Translations under genes and position numbers: made by a program
The notes under the pieces: model-generated
The model's database searches: none
What the model was told of the DNA's origin: nothing
The model's input: only the letters and a program-made list of their open reading frames with translations
Part shown: piece after piece, positions 57,052 through 64,000 of the stretch
Numbering within the stretch: position 1 is the first letter of the stretch
Layout: the number at the start of each line of letters is the position of its first letter
Source: Gammaproteobacteria bacterium
Lineage (GTDB): Bacteria > Pseudomonadota > Gammaproteobacteria > Steroidobacterales > Steroidobacteraceae
Length of the DNA stretch: 64,000 nucleotides
Reading direction: 5' to 3'
Assembly: GCA_024642505.1 (NCBI GenBank)
Contig: JAHEAZ010000007.1
Location: 1-64,000, forward strand

Positions 57052-57840
57052 ATGCAGCACTTCATCGTCAATGGAGTCAGGATCGCCTGCCAGATCGCGG
57101 GGCAGGGACCGGGCCTGCTGCTGCTGCATGGGCTGGGCGGGAGCCACGACGACTGGCGCAGGCAGATTCCCGAATTCGCCCGGCATTTCCGCGTCGTTGC
57201 GCCGGATCTGCGCGGCTACGGCGACAGCGAAAGACAGGAGCCGTACACCATCCAGCAGCATGCCCGCGACGCGGGAGCGCTGCTCGAGGCGCTGGGCATG
57301 CCGCGGGCGCATGTCCTCGGCCTGTCGATGGGCGGGGCTATCGCCCTTGAACTGGCGCTCGACCAGCCCGGGCGGGTTGCCGGCCTGGTGCTCGCCAACA
57401 CGGCGCCGAGCTTCGAATTGCGCACGTGGCAGAGACGATACCTGGGGCTTTCCAGGATATTGCTGGCGTTGGTATTTGGCGTCGGCGGGGTGGCGCGCCT
57501 GTTTGCCAAGGCAGTGTTTCCGGCGCCGCACCAGGAGCGTTTGCGCCGACGCCTGCTGGAGCGCGCCAGCCACACCAGTCGCTGGGTCTACATCGCCTCG
57601 CTCAGGGCGCTGATCCGTTGGGACGCCGAGGACCGCCTCGGCGCGATCCGCTCGCCCGTGCTGGTGATCGGCGCAGAGCACGACTACACCGACATTCACG
57701 AGAAACGCCGTTGGGCGGCATTGATTCCCGGCGCACGGGTGGTCATGTTGCCGGGCAGCCGGCACCGTTCCGAGCTGGACGCGCCACAGGAATTCAACGA
57801 CGTAGTGTCGAGGTTCCTCGGCCGGCTCCCGCAATCGTGA
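57052..57840 (+). CDS. Alpha/beta fold hydrolase
   Basis: LLLHGLGGSHDDW, VVAPDLRGYGDSE, VLGLSMGGAIALELAL, VLVIGAEHDYTD, PGSRHRSELDAP. Confidence 0.93.
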   Translation: MQHFIVNGVRIACQIAGQGPGLLLLHGLGGSHDDWRRQIPEFARHFRVVAPDLRGYGDSERQEPYTIQQHARDAGALLEALGMPRAHVLGLSMGGAIALELALDQPGRVAGLVLANTAPSFELRTWQRRYLGLSRILLALVFGVGGVARLFAKAVFPAPHQERLRRRLLERASHTSRWVYIASLRALIRWDAEDRLGAIRSPVLVIGAEHDYTDIHEKRRWAALIPGARVVMLPGSRHRSELDAPQEFNDVVSRFLGRLPQS

Positions 57841-57908
57841 CCGGGACAGTTGCGGCGCCGCTGCCGGGCAGCTAAAACGTTTCTACCAACCTCTGGAATT
57901 GCTCCTGC

Positions 57909-59009
57909 ATGGACCTGAGCGCGCTGCGAGACCGCCTGACCCGGATCGACACGGAACTGCTGCAGCTGGTCGCCGAGCGCCAGCGGCTGTCGCAGGACAT
58001 CGCGCGCGTCAAGCGTTCGACCGGCTACCCGACCAGGGATTACGCGCGCGAGCGTGAGGTATTGCTGAATGCGCGTGCCGCCGCCGAGCGGCACGGCGTG
58101 CCACCGGCCGTTGCTGAACAGATACTGCGGCTGCTGATCCGCTCTTCGCTGACGACACAGGAGCAGGCACTGGTGGCGGCCGAGGGCCATGGAACCGGCA
58201 AGCGCGCCCTGATCATCGGCGGCGCCGGCAAGATGGGTCGCTGGTTCGCGGACTTTCTCGCCTCGCAGGGCTTCGACATCGAGATCGCGGATCCGGCAGG
58301 CGCCGCGGCCGGCTATCGCCAGCTTGGGGACTGGCGGGAGTCGGATCTCGATCACGACCTCATCGTCGTGGCAACGCCACTGGGCATCACCGGCCAGGTG
58401 CTCAGCGAGCTGGCCCCGCGCAAGCCCATGGGCCTCGTGTTCGACATCGGCTCGCTCAAGACGCCGCTCCGCGCCGGGCTGGAGGCGCTGGTAGCGGCTG
58501 GTGTCCGGACCGCCTCGATTCATCCGATGTTCGGCCCGGACACGGAACTGCTCTCGGGGAGACACGTGCTGCACGTGGATCTTGGCGACCCGGACGCGGT
58601 GCGCGCGGGCCAGGAACTTTTTGCGCCCACCATGGCCGCCCAGGTAGTGACGACGCTCGACGACCACGATCGCCTGATCGCCTATGTGCTGGGGCTGTCA
58701 CACGCGGTCAACATCGCTTTCTTCACCGCGCTCGCGGAGAGCGGCGAGGCGGCTCCGCGGCTGGCGCAGCTGTCGAGCACCACCTTTGACGCGCAGTTCG
58801 ACGTGGCGTCGAAGGTCGCCTCGGAAAGTCCGGCGCTGTATTTCGAGATTCAGCGCCTCAACGAGTACGGCGGCGAGTCGCTGGAGGCGCTCACGACCGC
58901 CGTCGCGCGCCTGCGTCAGCTGGTCGAGAGCGGCGACGAGGAAGGATTTGCCCGACTGATGCTCAAGGGCCGGGCCTATGTCGAGGGCCGGGCGGCGGTG
59001 CGCGGATGA
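57909..59009 (+). CDS. tyrA: Bifunctional chorismate mutase/prephenate dehydrogenase
   Basis: AroQ domain [84 protein letters not shown]-like [13 protein letters not shown]. Confidence 0.93.
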   Translation: MDLSALRDRLTRIDTELLQLVAERQRLSQDIARVKRSTGYPTRDYAREREVLLNARAAAERHGVPPAVAEQILRLLIRSSLTTQEQALVAAEGHGTGKRALIIGGAGKMGRWFADFLASQGFDIEIADPAGAAAGYRQLGDWRESDLDHDLIVVATPLGITGQVLSELAPRKPMGLVFDIGSLKTPLRAGLEALVAAGVRTASIHPMFGPDTELLSGRHVLHVDLGDPDAVRAGQELFAPTMAAQVVTTLDDHDRLIAYVLGLSHAVNIAFFTALAESGEAAPRLAQLSSTTFDAQFDVASKVASESPALYFEIQRLNEYGGESLEALTTAVARLRQLVESGDEEGFARLMLKGRAYVEGRAAVRG

Positions 59010-60121
59010 GCGGCCTGGCGCCGGTCGACGATCCGCGTCCGATGGAGGACGAAGTCCTGGCGTTGCGGGCCGAGATCGATCGGCTGCACGCCGAGGCAGG
59101 CCGCAACGTCGATGTGTTCCGACGCACGCTGGATCGAGAGCTGGCCATCCTGGAAGCGCAGACGCTGCCCGAGTTGCTGGAGGTGATTGTCGACGGGCTG
59201 CGCGCTTCCCACGGCGTAGAGGCTGTCAGCCTGGTCGTGCAGGATCCGCAACACGAGATTCGGCACCTGCTGCTCGGCGACGGCCACAGGCCAGACAGCT
59301 TCGCGGGTGTCGTGTTTACCGACAGCGTGGTCGCGCTTGCACCGCAAATGCATTCGCTCGCGCGGCCGTGGCTCGGTCCCTACGTCGGTCCGGACCACCA
59401 GTTGCTGTTTCCCGGGATTGCCGGACTTGCGAGCGTCGCCATCCTGCCGCTGACCCGGGGCGAGCGGCTGGTTGGCACGCTGAATTTCGGCAGTGCCGAT
59501 CCCGGGCGTTTCACCCGCCGTCATGGCAGTGACTTCCTCGGCCATCTCGGCGCCATAACCGGTCTCGCTTTTGACAGCGCCTGTAACCGCGCGCGCCTGG
59601 TGCGCGCCGGGTTGACCGACTACCTGACCGGCTGGCACAACCGGCGCTACCTGCAATCGCGTCTGCGAGAGGAGATTGCCAGGTCGCAGCGGCAGGGGAC
59701 GCCGACCTCCATGTTGATGATCGATCTCGACCGGTTCAAGGAGGTCAACGACAGCTGTGGGCACCTGGGCGGGGACGCGGCGATCTGCGAGATCGCGATG
59801 CGGATAGACTCACAGGTCCGTTCCAGCGACACCGCGGCGCGCTTCGGTGGCGACGAGTTCGCACTGTTGCTGCCAGGCGCCAGTGTCGCCGAGGCGAGCC
59901 ACATCGCCCGCAGGATCATGCGCGCGGTGTCATCCTCGCCGGTGGAACTGGGTCCGGGGGTCGCACGGGTGATCACGCTGTCGGTCGGCATCGCGGCGGT
60001 GCTGCCCGACGCGACCCAGGGTGACCTGAAATCGCGCGCCGAGCGGCTGCTGGCCGAGGCGGACGCTGCGTTGTACCGAGCCAAGGCCGCAGGGCGCAAT
60101 TGCATCGAGGTTGCATCGTGA
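59006..60121 (+). CDS. DUF484/GAF-like sensor + GGDEF diguanylate cyclase
   Basis: [31 protein letters not shown] (DUF484-like); [48 protein letters not shown]. 4-nt overlap with tyrA. Confidence 0.92.
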   Translation: MSGLAPVDDPRPMEDEVLALRAEIDRLHAEAGRNVDVFRRTLDRELAILEAQTLPELLEVIVDGLRASHGVEAVSLVVQDPQHEIRHLLLGDGHRPDSFAGVVFTDSVVALAPQMHSLARPWLGPYVGPDHQLLFPGIAGLASVAILPLTRGERLVGTLNFGSADPGRFTRRHGSDFLGHLGAITGLAFDSACNRARLVRAGLTDYLTGWHNRRYLQSRLREEIARSQRQGTPTSMLMIDLDRFKEVNDSCGHLGGDAAICEIAMRIDSQVRSSDTAARFGGDEFALLLPGASVAEASHIARRIMRAVSSSPVELGPGVARVITLSVGIAAVLPDATQGDLKSRAERLLAEADAALYRAKAAGRNCIEVAS

Positions 60122-60128
60122 GTCATCC

Positions 60129-62447
60129 ATGAACAGGATCCTGGCAGGTGCCGCGGCGTTCGTCGTCATCGCGCTGGTTGCAGCAGCCTGGTTCTTCCGC
60201 CACCAATCCTTGCCATCGCCGCAACCGCAACCGCAAGCGGTTGTGGACGTCGCCGGCCTCGCCTACGTCGGTAGTGCCACCTGCGCGGGCTGTCACGAGG
60301 CTGAGTACGCTTCTTGGCGCACGTCGCAGCATGCGCGCGCGATGCAGGAGGCGAGTCCAGCAGCGATGCTCGCGAACTTCGACGACTCGACCTTCGACCA
60401 TGCCGGAGTCCGTTCGCGGTTCTTTCGTGATGACTCCGGGGACTTCAAGCTTCGCACTGACGGTCCCGACGGCACGTTGCAGGACTTTACCGTCCGTTAC
60501 ACCTTCGGTGTCTATCCCCTGCAGCAGTACCTGGTCGAGTTTCCACGCGGGCGCCTGCAGTCGCTGACCACCGCCTGGGATACGCGTGCGCAATCGGTGG
60601 GCGGGCAACGCTGGTTCCACCTCTATTCCGGCCAGGACATCACCGCCGGCAACCCGCTGCACTGGACCGGTATCGACCAGAACTGGAACTACCAGTGCGC
60701 GGACTGCCACTCCACCAACCTGCGCAAGAACTACGATGCCGCGACCGACTCGTTTGCGACCAGCTGGTCCGAAATCAACGTCGCCTGCGAGGCCTGCCAT
60801 GGTCCCGGCGAGGCCCACGTCGCCTGGGCGGACCAGCCCGGCGCCAGCGGCGAGGCCAACGGGCTGGTGGCCCGGCTCGACGAGCGTCGGGGCGTCACCT
60901 GGACCATCGATCCGGCGAGCGGCAGCGCCAGCCGCTCTTCGCCGCGCGATTCATCGCTGGAAATCGAGGTCTGCGCGCGCTGCCACGCGAGGCGCGGGCA
61001 GTTTGCGGACGATCACGTGGCAGGCCAGCCGTTTCACGACGCCTATCGTCCGGCCCTGATCGAGCCGGGGCTGTACTGGCCGGATGGACAGATGCGGGAC
61101 GAGGTCTACAACTATGGCTCGTTCCTGACCAGCAGGATGGCGGCAAAGGGCGTGACCTGCGCCGACTGCCACGAGCCGCACGGCCAGAAGTTGCGCGCGC
61201 CTGGCAACGCCGTCTGTGTGCAGTGCCACCTGGCCCAGAAATTCGACACTCCGGCGCACCACCATCACCAGGCGGAAACCGCTGGCTCGCAGTGCGCCGC
61301 CTGCCACATGCCAATGACGACGTACATGGTGGTCGATCCGCGCCACGACCACAGCTTCCGGATCCCGCGCCCGGACCGCTCAGTGGCGCTCGGCGTACCC
61401 AACGCCTGCAGCAGCTGCCACGAAGACCGCGCTGCCTCCTGGGCGGCCGCGGCGGTCCGTGACTGGTATCCGCAGCTGAAGCCGGGCTTTCAGGATTTTG
61501 CCGAGACCTTCGCCGCTGCAGATCTGGGCGACGGCCGTGCGCGACCGTCACTGCTGGCGCTCGCGGAGGAAGCTGCGCAGCCAGCCATAGTCCGGGCAAG
61601 CGCGATCTGGCGCCTCGCCCGGGACCCGCGGCCAGACATGTTGCCGGCAGTGCGCAAGGGATTGAATTCGCCCGACCCAAGCCTGCGGGTTGCCGCTGCT
61701 GAAACGCTGGCCGGGTCGGATCCTTCGCTGTTGGTGACGGAGCTGCCCCGGTTGCTGGGTGATCCGATCCGGCTGGTACGGATGACGGCGGCGCGGACGC
61801 TGGCCGGCCCTGGCGAGTCGCGTCTCGACGCGGCACAACTCGGGCAGTTCACTGCTGCCCTCGAGGAGTACGTCGCGGCGCAGCGTTTCAACGCCGACCG
61901 ACCGGAGGCTCACGGCAACCTGGGCTCGCTTCATGCCGTTCGCGGCGATGCGGCGGCCGCCGAGGCTGAATATCGCGCCGCACTCGCCATCGATCCGCTT
62001 TTCGTGCCGGCGTGGGTCAACCTCGCCGACCTGCTGCGTACCACCGGCAGGGAGACGGAGGCGGCGACGACCTTACGTGAGGGCATCGCCGTAGCGTCCG
62101 GCAACGCCGAGTTGCACCATTCACTGGGACTGTCACTGGTGCGTTCCGGCGAGACGAACGCCGCGCTCGTCGAGCTCGAGATTGCTGCCAGGGCGGCGCC
62201 CGACATTGCCCGCTACCCCTATGTCTACGCCATCGCGCTGCATTCGACCGGCCGGGGTGAGGCTGCGATCAAGGTGCTCGACGAGGCGTTGGCGAGGCAC
62301 CCCGCCAACCGCGAAATGCTGACGGCACTGGTGACCATCAACCTCGAGGCCGGTCGCAAGGACGACGCGCTGCAGTATCTGGCGAAGCTGGTCGAGGCCT
62401 ATCCCAACGATCCCGAGGTCAGCCAGCTCCTCCAGTCAATGAGATAG
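60129..62447 (+). CDS. Octaheme c-type cytochrome with HEAT-like and TPR C-terminal repeats
   Basis: N-terminal membrane/signal anchor; eight CxxCH motifs (CAGCH, CADCH, CEACH, CARCH, CADCH, CVQCH, CAACH, CSSCH); C-term PEAHGNLGSLHAVRGDAAAAEAEYRAALAIDPLFVPAWVNLADLL TPRs. Confidence 0.93.
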   Translation: MNRILAGAAAFVVIALVAAAWFFRHQSLPSPQPQPQAVVDVAGLAYVGSATCAGCHEAEYASWRTSQHARAMQEASPAAMLANFDDSTFDHAGVRSRFFRDDSGDFKLRTDGPDGTLQDFTVRYTFGVYPLQQYLVEFPRGRLQSLTTAWDTRAQSVGGQRWFHLYSGQDITAGNPLHWTGIDQNWNYQCADCHSTNLRKNYDAATDSFATSWSEINVACEACHGPGEAHVAWADQPGASGEANGLVARLDERRGVTWTIDPASGSASRSSPRDSSLEIEVCARCHARRGQFADDHVAGQPFHDAYRPALIEPGLYWPDGQMRDEVYNYGSFLTSRMAAKGVTCADCHEPHGQKLRAPGNAVCVQCHLAQKFDTPAHHHHQAETAGSQCAACHMPMTTYMVVDPRHDHSFRIPRPDRSVALGVPNACSSCHEDRAASWAAAAVRDWYPQLKPGFQDFAETFAAADLGDGRARPSLLALAEEAAQPAIVRASAIWRLARDPRPDMLPAVRKGLNSPDPSLRVAAAETLAGSDPSLLVTELPRLLGDPIRLVRMTAARTLAGPGESRLDAAQLGQFTAALEEYVAAQRFNADRPEAHGNLGSLHAVRGDAAAAEAEYRAALAIDPLFVPAWVNLADLLRTTGRETEAATTLREGIAVASGNAELHHSLGLSLVRSGETNAALVELEIAARAAPDIARYPYVYAIALHSTGRGEAAIKVLDEALARHPANREMLTALVTINLEAGRKDDALQYLAKLVEAYPNDPEVSQLLQSMR

Positions 62448-62467
62448 ACGCAGGGGTCTGCACCCTT

Positions 62468-63283
62468 TCAATTCTGGCAGGTGGGGCAGTAGTAGGTTGA
62501 ACGCTGGCCCTGCACCGCATGCCGGATCATTGTGTGGCAGCGGCGGCAGGGCTCGCCCGCGCGTTCGTAGACAGATAGTCGCTGCCGGAAGTAGCCCGGC
62601 AGGCCATCCGGGTTGACGTAGTCCCGGAGCGTCGTGCCGCCGACCCGGATCGCCTCGCCGAGCACGTCGCGGATCGCTTCGGCGAGCGCGGCCATGCGCG
62701 CGCGGCTGACGCGATGTGCCGGCGTCGTCGGCCGGATGCCTGCACGGAACAGCGCCTCGCTGGCGTAGATGTTGCCGACGCCGACCACGACCTGCGCATT
62801 CATGATGAACAGCTTGATCGCGACGCGCCGGCCGCGCGCCTTGCGCCAGAGGGTCTCGCCGTCGAAGCCATGCTCCAGCGGCTCCGGCCCGAGGTCGGCC
62901 AGCAGCGGGTGACGTTCCGGATCGTCTCCGGCCCACAGCAGGCAACCGAAGCGGCGCGGGTCGTTGAAGCGCAGGATGCGCCCGGAGTCGAGCACGAGGT
63001 CCACGTGATCGTGCGCGATGAGCGGCGCCCCGGGCCCGAGGACGCGCAGGCTGCCCGACATGCCGAGGTGTGCGATCAGCGTACCGCCGTCGGTGTCGAT
63101 CAGCAGGTACTTGGCGCGGCGGCGCACGCTGGTGACGCGGCGTCCCTCCAGCTTCTTCTCCAGTCCGCGCGGCACCGGCCAGCGCAGGCGGCGCTCGCGC
63201 ACCACGACGCGCACGATGCGGCGCCCCTCGAGGGAGGGCGCGATGCCGCGGCGCGTGGTCTCGACTTCGGGCAGTTCGGGCAT
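62468..63283 (-). CDS. mutM: Formamidopyrimidine-DNA glycosylase
   Basis: MPELPEVETTRRGI; HLGMSGSLRV; ASEALFRAGIRP; zinc finger CRRCHTMIRHAVQGQRSTYYCPTCQ. Confidence 0.96.
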   Translation of the reverse strand: MPELPEVETTRRGIAPSLEGRRIVRVVVRERRLRWPVPRGLEKKLEGRRVTSVRRRAKYLLIDTDGGTLIAHLGMSGSLRVLGPGAPLIAHDHVDLVLDSGRILRFNDPRRFGCLLWAGDDPERHPLLADLGPEPLEHGFDGETLWRKARGRRVAIKLFIMNAQVVVGVGNIYASEALFRAGIRPTTPAHRVSRARMAALAEAIRDVLGEAIRVGGTTLRDYVNPDGLPGYFRQRLSVYERAGEPCRRCHTMIRHAVQGQRSTYYCPTCQN

Positions 63284-63320
63284 CCGGCTCGGCCTGGGAT
63301 GGGTTCGGGAGCAGGCTAGG

Positions 63321-64000
63321 TCAGCCACCCGCCGCGGCGCGCGTCGTCCTGAACTGCCGGGGCGAGCGGCCGGTCGCCCGGGCGAATGCCCGGGCGAAAT
63401 GGCCGGGTGCCGAGTAGCCCAGCTCCGTAGCGATGTGGGTGATGCTCAGGTCGCGCTCGGCCAGCAGCAGCAGTCTTACCAGCTCGTGCACGATATCCGG
63501 GATGGTTTCCGGCGAGCCTCCCTGACGCGCACGCCGGACGTCCGCCAGCGTAACGGAGAGTCCCATGCCGTCCGCCGGACGACGCGCCGCAAGGTGTTCC
63601 CGCCCGAACACGATCCCGATCGGTCCTGCGCCGTACCGGACGCGACATCCGAAGGCGTCCTGTACGGCGGCCAGTTTGAGCCCAGGCGGCAAGTCAAACT
63701 CGATGCACTCCGGTCGCCAGTGCTGGCCCAGGTAGCAACGCACCAGGTTGAGCAACACGCCGGCGGCGGCGCAGGCAATGTTTTCGTAGCCGGGTTGGCC
63801 AGTGCTGGCCAAGCGGTAGGTATAGGCGACCTGGTCGCCGCGGTCGTCGATCCCGAGTTCATCGCGGCTGCCGTGCCCGCGCAGCGCGCGCAGGGTGCGG
63901 CGAATCGCGTCCGCCAGTGTCGGCGCCGACAGGACGTAGTCTCCCCACACTCCGTACGCCGCCGGCGTCAGGTGCAGGGCCGGAACCAATCCGATACGCG
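63321..64000 (-). CDS. AraC family transcriptional regulator (N-terminus outside window)
   Basis: C-terminal HTH LSITHIATELGYSAPGHFARAFARATGRSPRQFR; upstream part resembles arabinose-binding domain type 2 entered mid-domain. Confidence 0.88.
   Translation of the reverse strand, partial: RIGLVPALHLTPAAYGVWGDYVLSAPTLADAIRRTLRALRGHGSRDELGIDDRGDQVAYTYRLASTGQPGYENIACAAAGVLLNLVRCYLGQHWRPECIEFDLPPGLKLAAVQDAFGCRVRYGAGPIGIVFGREHLAARRPADGMGLSVTLADVRRARQGGSPETIPDIVHELVRLLLLAERDLSITHIATELGYSAPGHFARAFARATGRSPRQFRTTRAAAGG

Noticed and set aside
62452-62475. AGGGGTCTGCACCCTTTCAATT just after the octaheme gene
   Set aside because: Resembles a short degenerate REP/terminator, but the dyad is too short and bulged to call as a feature.

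Overview
GC-rich chromosomal window, densely coding, read as a gammaproteobacterium. That placement is an inference from CysB, proteobacterial-type GshA, fused chorismate mutase-prephenate dehydrogenase TyrA, YajQ, PdxH and RAYT-type repeats. I support about 58 CDSs. The window opens inside a glycerol kinase gene and closes inside an AraC-family regulator gene. No rRNA, tRNA, CRISPR array, prophage or canonical IS was recognised. Most genes are housekeeping or metabolic. The parts most worth a second look are: (1) a tight tyrA - DUF484/GAF-like GGDEF - octaheme cytochrome c/HEAT/TPR gene train (57.9-62.4 kb); (2) a C-type, Wolinella-like frdCAB operon bracketed by two GGGGAC-type palindromes (38.0 and 41.6 kb); (3) a RAYT transposase flanked by perfect 18-bp inverted repeats, one extra copy of which supplies the last codons and stop of the neighbouring DUF938 methyltransferase gene (15.6-16.6 kb); (4) a perfect 19-bp inverted repeat plus a further direct copy in the divergent urcA/histidine-kinase intergenic region (5.28-5.40 kb); (5) a stand-alone HerA/FtsK-type ATPase with a C-terminal coiled coil (47.6-50.0 kb); (6) a TetR-TolC-MFP-RND efflux operon with palindromic operator candidates; (7) a nitrilase-fold protein apparently lacking the catalytic Cys; and (8) a 64-aa protein that is about 42% Leu, encoded between a LytS/LytTR two-component pair and a DUF3014 gene. 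All family calls come from reading the translated sequence, with no database search.
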